DNA of 64,000 nucleotides from Aquilaria yunnanensis (lineage: Eukaryota > Streptophyta > Magnoliopsida > Malvales > Thymelaeaceae), in the NCBI GenBank assembly GCA_039654915.1, contig CM077596.1, positions 3,038,001-3,102,000 on the forward strand, written 5' to 3'. Position 1 is the stretch's first letter; every line of letters starts with the position of its first letter. The position numbers and the translations under genes are program-made. The notes beneath the pieces are model-generated. The model was not told the DNA's origin. It saw nothing but the letters and a program-made list of their open reading frames with translations, and ran no database searches. Positions 9,520 through 20,166 of the stretch are shown here, in pieces.

Positions 9520-10459
9520 GCTGACAGGCAGAGAGACTTCCTGAGGAGGCGAGCGCCTGGAGCTCTGGTTTCCCAGCTGAGTATGCCTGAAAAGCTCAAA
9601 GAAGAGGTTAGGAGGTCCCCAGTTTGCTTTTCCGGGGAGGACCCTCCGACGCCCAAGTCAGTTTTCTGAGTGTAAGTGGAGGAAGAACACTAAGGGATCA
9701 AGTGTCTTGCCTGTTTTGTGTTTTCTCAGAGGGAGGGAAATGCCCATCCTTTGCCCAGTCCCATTTCCTAGTATTTATAGGAGTAGCTGGTCCGTTCAGA
9801 TCATGACACGTGTTCGGTCGGATTTGATCTGTACTTTTGGACCTAGGGGACAGGCAGCCGTTTACAGCCTCCTTTAGGCCTGAACCCGGACAGGTTGTGT
9901 TAGGACTGGGGGGGCTGCGGCGTGTCAGTTCGCTGTTCAGATGTGACGTGTAGGGCTTGTTGGCGACAAGTCAGAGGCTCCTTAAATGCTCATACCGTAC
10001 TCCCGAGGTCCCCTGGGCGAGGTCGCCCTTCGGTGCGTGCACCCTCTTCGGATTCTATCCGTCCTTCGGTGCGAACACCTCTTTCGGGATCTATCCAATA
10101 GCTCTGGGAGTTCCCTTGATGAACACCTCCTTCGGGACTCATACCCATAGTTAGGGGATTCCCTTGTTCAGGTGTTTCTTGTTCGGGGAAGATCCTCTTC
10201 GGGGCCTCTGCCTTCGGGGGGATTCTTCCTTGCTTCAGAGAGATGGCTCTCTTACCCGAAGACGGTCAGTTTGGCCCCTCGATGGAGACGGTGTTATCCT
10301 CGGAATTCCTGACGAGCTAACCGAAGTCTCGAGCTCATAGTGTTTGACTTCGCACCTTCCGAGGTCAGTAAAAAGATCCTCTCTTGGGTGACGTCAGACT
10401 CCTCGGCCAACATTCTGGCAGGGAGTTACTACCGAGGAGGCAATAGCCTTTGGCTATCA
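9488..10459 (-). mobile_element. 5' LTR of element 1 (972 bp)
   Basis: On the plus strand it runs TGATGCCCC to GGCTATCA, so the LTR has TG...CA ends. It is homologous to, but clearly diverged from, the 867-bp LTRs of element 2, sharing the CCTGAAAAGCT, GGGGAGG-CCTCCGACGCCCAAGTCAGT and AGCCTTTGGCTATCA blocks. The left part of the LTR (10000-10240) has several short CCTTCGG(T/G)GCG-ACACC-like motifs. A minus-strand TATA box is at 9772-9779. The partner LTR is outside the window, so age cannot be estimated. Confidence 0.9.
9772..9779 (-). promoter_or_regulatory. LTR TATA box, element 1
   Basis: The minus strand reads CCTATAAATACTAGG, a good TATA box in the middle of the LTR, in the position expected for the promoter of the genomic gag-pol RNA. 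The equivalent box in element 2 is at 42015-42022. Confidence 0.6.
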
Positions 10460-11606
10460 ACTGGGCTAGAAAAAAAATAGCAGAAACTTGATGAGGTTAT
10501 CAAAGTGCTTTCAGGTAGTGCCAGGGTTGAAAGTCAATCTAAGCAAATGTAGACTCTTTGGGTTGGAGTACATCAATCAAATGTGGTCGAAATGGCAAGA
10601 TTGATGGGCTATTATGCTGACAAGTTTTCGTTTAATTATTTAGGGCTGTTGGTCGGAGCAAATATGAAGAGGGTCAATTCCTAACAGCAGGTTGTTGACA
10701 AAGTTGGGCAAAAGTTGAGTATGAGGAAAGCTAAATTGTTGTCTGCTGGTGGGAGATTGACCCTATAAAAATTGATCTTGGAAAACGTAGCCCTATTTGT
10801 TTTCTTATTATTTTGAGCCCATGTGTTGGTAACTAAACCACTCGAGAGTAAAAGATGCCATTTCTTTTGGGGGGTCAGGAGAGTGAAAGAAAATGGTGTA
10901 GGTTGAGTAGAAAAAAATTTTGTCAAATGAAAAGAATGGGGGTTTAAATGTAAGCAGTTTAATAGCAAAAAATTTGTCTCTTATTAGGAAGTAGTGCTGG
11001 AGATTTAGGATGGGAATGATGATGAGTTTGGTAGGGATGTGTTGGATAAAATGTGCTCTAGGATTTAAGGGGACATTATAAAAATATGTTGGGAAATGGA
11101 AAAAGCGGGTGTGGAGTTTTTTAACTCCTTTAGGTGGAAGGATGTGTGGGGTGGGTTGCTCAAGTCTAATGGACATTTTAGGCTGGAACAATCAAAGGAT
11201 TGTGTAGTTAAAGAGAGAAGGAAGGATGGGGGATGTGGAGGAGTTAATCTAGCCTTATGGGGTATATATAAAGAGGAGTTATTATGGCCATTTTGCAAGC
11301 AAGAAGAAGAGACTTTGGATCATGTGTTGGTAAGATTTTTTAAGGTAGCTTCAGATTGGCGATTAGCAAGAGATTGGTGGCAGCTTGAAGAGTTTGCAGC
11401 AACAAATTTAATTTTGGTGACCTCCTGTCATCAATTTGAAGGCTTGTCATCGAGTCAAGAAAGGTTTGGAAGGCTATACCTTTCATTGATGTGTGGATTT
11501 CGTGGGCCGTAAGAAAACTTATGGGCAGATGCCGCGAGCGATTCAAACTATTTCTGTCCTTCCTTGGGATCAAGAAAGAATATTACAAGAAAAGGACCAA
11601 GTTTTA
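10460..11606 (+). pseudogene. LINE ORF2 remnant (RT end and zf-RVT domain), copy A
   Basis: It begins inside the RT domain, just after the YVDD region (NLMRLSKCFQV then KVNLSKCRLFG), and continues with decayed frames to the zinc-binding RT tail (KAGVEFFNSFRWKD, then PFCKQEEETLDHVLVRFF at 11096-11512). The zinc finger has lost cysteines relative to copy B (CPFC to WPFC; VRCF to VRFF). Stops and deletions are present throughout. The 5' half was separated by the insertion of element 1 and should lie left of the window. Confidence 0.85.
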
Positions 11607-11657
11607 AAACATTTGTACAATTTGAGACAATTTCTTGCAACTACAACTACTCAATCC

Positions 11658-12344
11658 CTACAGTAGCTTTCCTTGAAGCCCTTTCAAGACCACTCTCACA
11701 TCTCTGCCGCCGGCCTTCTCATTGAAAACCGCCACATGAATCTGACGGAGAAGGTGAAGAGTCCTCATCAAGGGGCTATCACCCTCAGTTTCATCCACTT
11801 CTGCCTCCCAATAGTGATACCCTTTGACCTGTATCAAGTTGTCCAGATTTCTTGGCTCCCACGCTGTCTCACTGTCGTCAACAATGACCACTGCTGAATC
11901 TTCCCCTAGAACATGATCCAGGCTCTTCAAACCGGGGCTCTCGTCACAGGAAATTATTCTACAGCCGAAGTACTTGCTCTGTGGATCGAGCACCTTCGCT
12001 GCCTGCTCGGCGTATCCTCGGTTTCCCATTGTGTACAAGTACATCTCGAACATCGTATCAGCCTGCTCCAGGAAGACATCCGCACAAGGCCTCAACTTCA
12101 TCTCCAACAAATCCTTGCCCTCCACGGAAACTGTAAGCTGTGAATGAACTAGGGTGTGGTCCAGGTCGAGAACCAAGTGAAGCTTGCGGCAATGAAATTG
12201 TTCCTTGGTGCGCAAGGCACGTAGCTCAGCGACATTGTTGGGGCTAACCTCGGAGCCTCTGTGCACTGAGTGGTTGCAAGTGTGAATCACCGGCGGAGGG
12301 GACATTTCTTTGGAGGAATTTGAGAGAAAATCCAACATGAACAT
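11658..12344 (-). CDS. FCP1/CPL4-like CTD phosphatase domain protein, intronless, open
   Basis: The ORF has 228 codons. It has the HAD-phosphatase signature LDLDHTLVHS (catalytic D60, D62 in the DxDxT motif), the KLRP and FEMYLYTMGNRGYAEQ blocks, and VVIVDDSE with paired Asp at 156-157, all typical of plant RNA polymerase II C-terminal domain phosphatase-like 4 (FCP1 family). It ends after the RTLHLLRQIH and DVRVVLKGLQGKLL helices. The BRCT domain expected in full-length CPL4 (about 440 residues in Arabidopsis) is absent, as is most of the normal N-terminus. There is no intron, and it lies tail to tail with a LINE, so it is probably a retrocopy. All catalytic residues are kept, but no promoter is evident. 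A second copy at 29248-29934 is broken. Confidence 0.8.
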   Translation of the reverse strand: MFMLDFLSNSSKEMSPPPVIHTCNHSVHRGSEVSPNNVAELRALRTKEQFHCRKLHLVLDLDHTLVHSQLTVSVEGKDLLEMKLRPCADVFLEQADTMFEMYLYTMGNRGYAEQAAKVLDPQSKYFGCRIISCDESPGLKSLDHVLGEDSAVVIVDDSETAWEPRNLDNLIQVKGYHYWEAEVDETEGDSPLMRTLHLLRQIHVAVFNEKAGGRDVRVVLKGLQGKLL

Positions 12345-13405
12345 TAACTGGGGGAGTTTTTTTTTTTTTTTTTAAACGTTACTACAGACGTTTGTTAAAT
12401 AGGCGGGGCTCTTCGAATTGGTACGGGAGTGGGAGACCGAGAGAGAATCAAACTATTGTTTAGTAATAATGGTAACGCGTTTGTTTGACTTTTCCTTTTC
12501 ATTTCCTTGATATTTTTGTGGTACTAAATAAATAATTTTTGTACCTTATTGTGGGAGAATATTGTCGAATAAAAAAAATTTTATAAATAGTTGAGTACAT
12601 ATTCTAGTAAAAATAATAAAAAATTATGAATAGTAATTCCAAAGTAAATCTTGCCAAAACATGTACTCCCTCAATTCTATAACTATTTAAAGGATTGAAC
12701 TCATACATACAATTAATCTCTGTTTTTCTAATTCTAGAGTATTTTGGTAATATATATTAAAAATTAAAGGATTCACTTATATTGAAACCTTGTTATTTCT
12801 CATGATTTTTCACTCTCACTATAAATAATAAGACTATAAGTTGTTTGAATGATATGATTAATATTGGGATGATGATTAAGATAGATATAATCGCTTTGTG
12901 TTTTTCTCACCGTTTATATTTTTCAAATTAATTTTATATCTCATTTTAATTTAATAGATATTAAGACTTGGTGGCATAAAAACTTGAACAACTATACTAT
13001 ATAATTGAATATATAATTAACCGTTTTAATGATCTTATTTATACATGCCTCATATGATTTGTTTAACGTGTACGTACAAAAATTTCGTAATTCTATAATA
13101 TATATACAGCCTACCATTGTCACAACAAGGCCAAACTCCTGATTACCCTTTGAGTTCTAGAAAGTATGACCTTTTGGCCCCAAACCTAAAGTTGGTTCCA
13201 AATGCCCAACAAATGTTTATTGGGTAAACTGTATTCGTAGTCCCGTAGTTTTTACGTTTATTCTAAAGTGGTTCACTTTCTCAACTTAGACTATTATAAA
13301 GTCCCCTACCCCGTAGCATGCATCCCTTTTGAGTCCCTTAGAGGACTCCATGTCATCAAATTTTGTCAAAGATAATAAAGAAACTAACGGAAGGGATTCA
13401 GGCAG

Positions 13406-14046
13406 GACACATGCGGAGGCGGAACCAAGTATAAATTATCAGGCTCCATTGACTCCTTTTTCCATAAAAAAACATTGATAAAAGATATATAATTAAGTAA
13501 TTGGACCCCTTTAAATTTTTTAATAAACCTTCATAATTTTTATAATATCTACAAGAATAAAATAATATGTCCCTTTTACTTCAAGAAAGATAGAAAATAC
13601 GCTAGTCTCTTCTTTCTGCTGATAATTAGGATAATAGAAAAAGCTCTATACTAGTGATTTAACTTTCACACTTTTTCCTATTTAGGCCTGAAACATTTTT
13701 TGCCATTCTTTTTCTCTAATTCAAAGGAAAATTCTAAAACTAATTCAACACAAGATAAATTTGAAAAATTAAGTAATAGATTTTTGTCTCTAACATTATA
13801 TACAACATGAAAATTTCGCTCATCTTCTTTATAGTTGATATATTTTTTTGGTCATTTGACTGACGACAAAAAAAAAAAAAGATAAGATAAATTAGAGCAT
13901 TTTTCAAATTTTCTTCTAATTTTTTTATCATTACATTATCGTATACATGAACTTATAAGTTTCATCATTTATTGTTAGGGTTTAATAGTTATATATGTAT
14001 TCAGACCCCTTTCATAAAAATCTTGAATCTGCCATTGGACGCATGC
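13406..14046. mobile_element. Small non-autonomous DNA transposon in copy A, with target duplication
   Basis: A 623-bp insert (13415-14037) is flanked by GACACATGC (13406-13414) and GACGCATGC (14038-14046), a 9-bp target duplication with one mismatch. The matching place in copy B (31025-31034, GGACACGCTGC) lacks the insert. The ends are imperfect inverted repeats of the GGCGGAACCAAG / GGCAGATTCAAG type, and the interior is A/T-rich with no ORF of interest. The 9-bp duplication suggests a MULE-like element; an 8-bp reading would suggest hAT. Confidence 0.75.
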
Positions 14047-14344
14047 TACAAGATAAGGACTTTATTATCATATAAGTTAAGGAAAGGGACTACTTTAGGA
14101 CAATATAAAAGTTAGGGGACTATGTAAGGGATTTATCCAATCTTTACTTCCATACCCAACTAGCTTTTGAATGCCCATGCATAAAGACAATTCAATTGTC
14201 GATGGCCGGTGGGTCTTGGGCAATTTGGGGCTGGGAAGAAATGTATGCCTTATTGTTTTAGAATCTAAAATGATGCTTGATAGTCAATTCACTCCTGAAT
14301 TCTAGGGGCCAATTTGGATTACTTGTGGCCAGAATCCTAACGGC

Positions 14345-15760
14345 TAAATATGGAAAATGAGAGTCTTTATGGAAAGCTGGCCTTGGTTCCAACCCAACCT
14401 TGGTTTGGCGAAGTCTTCTTTTCTTCCGTGATCTCCTTCATCCTAAACTATGTTGGAAGATTGGGGATGAGACTTTAGTAGACATATGGAAGGATTATTT
14501 GGTTCTTGGGCTTCCTCCAGACAAATTGGTTAGCAGAGTCTTCATAACTCTGTTCAAGGAAGAGACGAAGTCCAAGATTTGTTTGTTCTCGGTACTAAAC
14601 TGTGGGATGTGATTCTCCTCAGCTCTATTTTTCCAAGGAAAGTGGTTGAAGCAATTTTATTGACCATTCGGTAACTGGTGAGTACTTTTGATTGGCTAGT
14701 TTGGAAGGGGGCTAACGATGGTTATTTTTCAACAAGAAAAAGGTTATGCCTTAGCCCAAATTGAGAATATGTAGATAAAATAAAGCTTGTTGCATTCAGC
14801 TCCTATTCAATTGTTCGTACAGCATCTTTAGGCCTTTGATCTTCCTCCTAAGATCAAGATTCATATTTGGAAATGTGTTCATAATGCCCTCCCTACTAAG
14901 ACAAAGCTTCTAAAATGAAATGACATCACCTCTCTAATTTGTCCCCATTGTGGCATAGCAGATGAAGACATATCACATTTATTTCTTTATTGCTCAATTT
15001 CAAAGGATGTATGGATCAATACACTGGATATTTTAGCTCCTACTCACAATGAGGACTTGTTGGCTTGGCTATTACGTAATCTTCCTTCGAATTCTTAATG
15101 GCAATTTGAAATATGGGAGCATGTTTTTACCTTGATTTGGTGCTTATGGTTTGGACATAACAATACAATTTTCCAAGGAGTGGATATGATGGGTCATCAA
15201 ATTATTCACTTACCTGAGTTACTTACCCATGACATATAGTTAGTAAGACAATTCAAGGTCCATATATGCTAGAGCCTTTAGCCGCATTCGCCTCCTTGTG
15301 TCAAGTATGGTGTTCTGCCCCATAAACCCATACTCTTACCATTTTTTATGTTGATAGAGCTTGGAATCCTTCTTCTGGTAGGGGAGCAATTGGTTGGACA
15401 TCTTATGACTTTATTTCTAGTCTTACTAGTGTTATTAGTCATGTTATTGGTATTTGTCCATCCACACTATTTGCTAAAATCAAAGCAATCTTGGGTGTAT
15501 CTTGGTTGCTAGTGTCAATTGTTTAGACAGTATCACCATTCTCACATCTTGAACTCAAGCTTTTCTCCAGTTATCAAGCTATTCTTCAATTCACTTAGAT
15601 GTTGAAGTAGATGTTAGGGAATTCAAAAGCCTTGTTAGCCTATTTCGAAAGGTTACTTTAATGGTCATCAGCCGCATTAGTCTAGAGCAAGCCCATAGGT
15701 TAACCACTTCGGCCCTTAGGTCTTCTTCCCTATAATTGTTCTTTTTTCCCTTTTATTTTC
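14345..15760 (+). pseudogene. Second LINE remnant: zf-RVT and RNase H-like tail
   Basis: Conceptual translation across several stops shows the plant LINE C-terminal region: KIGDETLVDIWKDYL (in the open stretch 14400-14612), then PPKIKIHIWKCVHNALPTKT and ICPHCG-ISHLFLYC (zinc-binding RT domain, around 14840-15010), then an RVT_3-type RNase H start, FYVDRAWNPSSGRGAIGW (about 15345-15400). Multiple stops and frameshifts show it is dead. It belongs to a different LINE family from the one at 10460 and 26640. Confidence 0.75.
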
Positions 15761-16564
15761 CTTCTGATTACAAAAAAAACACACAACATACTTTGGTCGA
15801 TTTTACTAACAATCAATCAAGTCCTTAAACTATACTAATATGAAATCACAATATCAATACATGACCATCCATAATCACTATATCACATGCAAACGCCACT
15901 AACATTTTCCAATTTCACATACCTTGTTCAATTTCACTAACAATCAACTAACAACATCATTAGCAATGACCAATTTTATCTATAAATGAAATGAAGTCAT
16001 GAAGTAAAGTAAAATTTTACCTTTGCACACACGGTGTCATCAACGAAAATGGATCAGAACAAGCAAGATAGAAGAAGAATGAGTCAAAGATGGAGAAGAA
16101 TGTTGGATTCACCAACAAAAATAAGGAGATAGGTAGGAGAATAGGAAAGGGCGATTTTCCCTAACCCTAACCCTAAACATTAAACACTCAAGGATTGCCA
16201 AAATTTTGAGGGATGGGTTGGAAATGAGAATAGGGAAATTTTCCCTCTATTTCTGCAATTTTCCTACAATATTCTCACAATATGCAACTACCACACTATA
16301 TAATCACTAAACTGCAAAATATAAAAAACTTCGTGCCAATTTGCAAATTATTATAAAGTTTGAGGGCTATTAGAATAATTATCATTGTTATAGTAAAATT
16401 GAATTTTTCAAAATTCTGCTACCTAAATGAACAAATATAAACAAATTTAAGACCCACTGTTGTAATTTTAACAAATTTCTATCAAGATCATTAAACTTAC
16501 TAAATACGGAAACCCTAAAAGAGATTATATTTTCTAAATATGGAAACATATTAAATATGTTTTA
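15761..16564. other. A/T-rich spacer with short CCCTAA run
   Basis: No gene is seen. At 16159-16178 there are nearly three perfect CCCTAA(A) units, i.e. telomere-type repeats in the orientation opposite to the larger tract at 16565-17180. Confidence 0.6.
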
Positions 16565-17180
16565 GTGTTGGTTAGGGTTAGGGTTAAGGGGTTTAGGGTT
16601 TAGGGTTAATGTTAATGGATTTACGGTTTACGGTTTCGTGTTTAGGGTTAGGGTTAGGGCTAAGGTGTTTATGGTTTAGGGCTAAGGGCTTAGGTTGAAG
16701 GATTTAGGGTTTAGCATTTAGTTGTTAAGGTTTAGTGTTTAATGTTTTGGGTTAAGATTAGTGTTAAAAGGTTTAAGGTTGAGGGTTTAGTATTTGTTGT
16801 TTAGAGATTAGAGTTTAGGGATTAAGTATTAGGTTTTAGGTATTAAAGTTTAGCTTTTAGGGTTATGGTTTTAGGGTTTGCGGTTAGGGTTTAGTATATA
16901 GTGTAGGGTTTAAGCATTTTGGTTAGGGGATTAGGTCTAAGTTAGGGGTTTAGGGTTAGGGTTAAGGTTGTGGGTTTAGGATTTAGTGTTTAGGTATTAA
17001 GGATTGTGGTTTTGAGTTTAATATTCAATGTTTAGGATTTTGGGATTACGGCTTAATGCTAATGTTTAATGTTTAGAAATTTGCATTAGGGGATTAGTTT
17101 TAGAGATTAAAGTTTAGGAATTTAAGGCTTAGGGTTTAAGATTGGAGTTTAGGGATTTAGGGTTTTAGGGTTTCTCCATA
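16565..17180 (+). repeat. Degenerate interstitial telomere-like repeats (TTTAGGG type)
   Basis: For about 615 bases nearly every 7-20 bases carries a TTTAGGG or TTAGGG variant (GGTTAGGGTTAGGGTT, GGGTTTAGGGTT, GATTTAGGG and others), G-rich on the plus strand. The unit is the plant telomere repeat; spacing and substitutions show long decay rather than a live telomere. No gene is present. Confidence 0.88.
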
Positions 17181-20166
17181 ATTTAGTGTTCTGGTGTATT
17201 TGAATAATCATTTTTTAAGAATTTTCTCAAAGTAAAAAAACAATGTAACGTTGAAAAATTCATTGTTCATGTTCATAGTATTTTCTTGTATATCCATGGC
17301 AAGATCATAACAATGTTTCCTACTATTTTGCTACCCATCTTTGCTATATTTTTCTTCATAGCAAAGTTGTCCCAAATTTTACCTCTAAAGATCCCTACCC
17401 AAATATTTGAGATGAATGTTTATCATCCAAAATATTTTATTATAACATCATAGTAAATTGCTACAATTTCGAATCATAGGAGATATAATCATAGAAAAAT
17501 CATCATAGATATCATCATTGACTGGTGAAACCATTTAGCAATACCACCCTCACATAGTTTTTTTCAAAATTTGGAAACTAATGTGCCAGGTGTTTTTTTA
17601 TTGTTTTCTCTATCTTTTTTATTTTTTAAATTTTCATCTTGCTTTCGATGTCCATTTTCCTAAAAGGACTAAATGACTAATTATTAAAGATGACAATTGA
17701 GTGGGTGGGGTTGAGTTTGGATCAAGTCATTCAGGTTCGGGTTTAATCATGTTAGCATCAGGTTGGGTTATTTGGGTTCAGGTTGACTAGATTTCATGTT
17801 CGAGTTTAATTTAGGTTATGTCAATTTCAGTCCCAGGTAACTTTAAGTTAGATTATTTGGTTTTTAGATCAGATTCAGGTTTAATTTGGCTACTAGTGCA
17901 TAGGCTAAAATGACTGGATTGATTCAATTTTTTATTTATATTTTGCTAAATTTAAGAAAAGGAATATGATTTTTAATGCAATGATTTGAAACGTTTAAAG
18001 ACCTGTGTTGTAATTTTTATGAGTGACTATAATGAAACTTTCAAACTTTAGGTACCTCATGAAAAAATTACTAAACATGAAAAATAATATAAAAATTTTA
18101 ATTTAACTATATATAAATGTATTAATATATAATTATATTAATAATATAAAAACGTCTACACAAGCTTAAAATTTATTTTGGTATCTAGTTAGAGAAATAC
18201 CAAAATAAAAATTATATTTGAAAGCTCTGAATTTTTATTTTTGTATTTCACAATTTACCATTATTTTGGCAACTCATAGGTTTTACAAATGCAAATATTT
18301 GAACACAAACACTTTAGACTTTGTCATTTACTTTGTTGCTTGAGACTTTTGACATGACATATTGTTGTCATACTATTTTTCATTTTGATGGTTTTATTTT
18401 ATTATAAAATTTGATATTGGAATGGGTTGTTATGTTGCTTTAGGATTCAGATTATTACTCGTGATTGTAGGCACCTGTGGTTTTGAATGGGGAAGAATGC
18501 TTTAACTAATTTGAGCTCGAGCCTGTGCGAACTTTGTGAAATCAAATCATCTCAAACTCCTGCAAGCTTTACTAGTAGTTTGAATTAAAATTTTATGTAG
18601 TTTAGCCTTGTTACCGAATATTGAAGGCAACTAATGATGATAGATCTTGAAATAAGTCCTTTATATTATGAAGAATTAAAGTTTGATTTAGTAGCTTTAT
18701 AGGATTAGGCTAAAATAAGTCCTTTCATATTAAGATTGTCTAATTGAACTAATTACTATTGGTGAGATTACCAAATTTGAGAGTACTAAAAGTTATTAAG
18801 ACCTCTCAACCAATAAGTCCTAAAAGACCCCTAAACAAACCAAGGCACATTATTTTATTAATTTATTCTTCAAATTTCATAAAATACCTAAACAAAAAAT
18901 ATTTTTGAAGTACTTTTGAATTTCTTAAATTGCATGATCAGAATTTATGTACAATTTAGATGAATAATCAATATATAAAAATTATGAATTTGTAAATACC
19001 TGCCAACTATTTTATGTTAATTTCAGTTAAAATTGAGTTTTGTCAAGTTTAGACATGGGTCTTTTTGAGTTTGAGTCATTTCAGATTCAGACTAATTCGG
19101 GTTCAGTCCAATTTGGGTTTAGGTATTTTATGTTTGAGTAACTCAATTTTTAGTTTTACGGGTTTCACTTTATTCGGTTAGAGTTGGATACAATCGAATT
19201 TAAGTCGTTAACTTTTCTGATCAAATTGGATCAAGTTGGGCTTAGGTTTCTATGGATCGATTCAAGTTTTCAAGTCGGGTCAAATTTTGCCTCCCCTACT
19301 TGTTATCTTAAAAACATTTACATCCTATTCAACTTCAAAACCTTGTTTTATGTTTTTTTTCTTGTCTTACTCATCTATGTTCATTTTGCATAAAAATAAA
19401 ATGAGTAATCATGTAATTAGTTGAAAGCAGAATGAAACATGACATCTCCAATTATAGGATATAAGTCTTCACCTACGCAACACAGCTGATGAACGTAATA
19501 CACTATTCCAAATAATACCCAGGTTTGCGGCATGGTGGAGGCACTCTCATACCAAACTCTCCAACAAGTTATTAAAATAACAAGTCCATACCTTCCCGAT
19601 TTTGTGAAACAAATAACTTATCTCAAACATTATTTATAATGCCTAATTTAAATATTTACTTTTGCGTGGTTTTTATTATAAAAAAATTATTAGATATACA
19701 AGATGATGATGCTTAGAGACAAAGGTAGAGCGAAGAGGGGTCGGGGTGTCTTTGGCCTCATAATATATTTTTTTCTTAATTTTATATATATAGATAATAT
19801 TTTATGAATTAATTCAGAAAATTAAATAGTAAAAAAAGTATATAACAACATAAATAGTATAGAAAGTGGAAAGATGCTAAGTTTAATTTTTTTTTCATTT
19901 AAAATTTTATACTAAATGTTAATGTATTAGGCTTGGTTTTTTACTTGTAGTTGAAAGTCTAAATTGCACGACCTACCCTTAAAGTATACCATATTTCACA
20001 TATTTACCCCTGAACTGTGGAACGTTGCAAAAGTAAGATTAAAATTACGCTTTATAGCAAAATTGCCCCTCCTTCTATTATCTCCCTTAGTGTTAACGGA
20101 AATTTGAGGGAAAAATACAAAACTAGCACTTGAACGCTTGCAAAATGGACACAAGACCCCTTGAAT
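17181..20166. other. Gene-free A/T-rich DNA
   Basis: I see no coding region. 17700-17900 and 19030-19280 contain runs of GGTTCGGGTTTA / GGTTGGGTTATTTGGG-like sequence of the kind found in decayed hAT termini, but no element can be delimited. Confidence 0.4.

Larger units (their letters stand above)
1..10459 (-). mobile_element. Ty3/gypsy LTR retrotransposon, Tat/Retand-type, element 1 (3' end off window)
   Basis: This element reads on the minus strand. In its own order it has a 5' LTR (9488-10459), a primer binding site (9468-9485), gag, then protease, reverse transcriptase, two RNase H-like segments and integrase in one frame (to 3991), a 55-bp tandem repeat tract, and an additional antisense gene on the plus strand (348-3529). 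The 3' LTR lies left of base 1. Two RNase H segments, no chromodomain and an antisense extra ORF next to the 3' LTR are known traits of the Tat lineage (Tat, Ogre, Retand). The copy is probably dead: two stops interrupt gag and the antisense gene contains a duplication with stops. It inserted into a LINE, whose sequence resumes at 10460. The expected target duplication on the right is ACTGG, but the left copy is not in the window. Confidence 0.93.
10460..14318. repeat. Segmental duplication, copy A
   Basis: This segment matches 28023-31297 in the same orientation: a LINE 3' half, then an FCP1-like ORF on the minus strand, then about 1.9 kb of A/T-rich DNA ending near a GAATTCTAGGGGCCAA block (copy B: GAATTTTAGGGGCCAA). 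Copy A differs by element 1 inserted at its left edge, a small DNA transposon (13415-14037), and deletions of about 50 and 33 bases in the LINE. The stretch 12345-13405 is non-coding: a poly-T run at 12358-12373, then DNA matching 29935-31022 of copy B. Confidence 0.9.

Noticed and set aside
10681..11298. Minus-strand ORFs of 77-127 codons
   Set aside because: Antisense to the LINE RT tail; shadow frames also found at the equivalent place in copy B.
16159..17180. A real chromosome end
   Set aside because: Repeats are highly degenerate and non-telomeric DNA continues on both sides.
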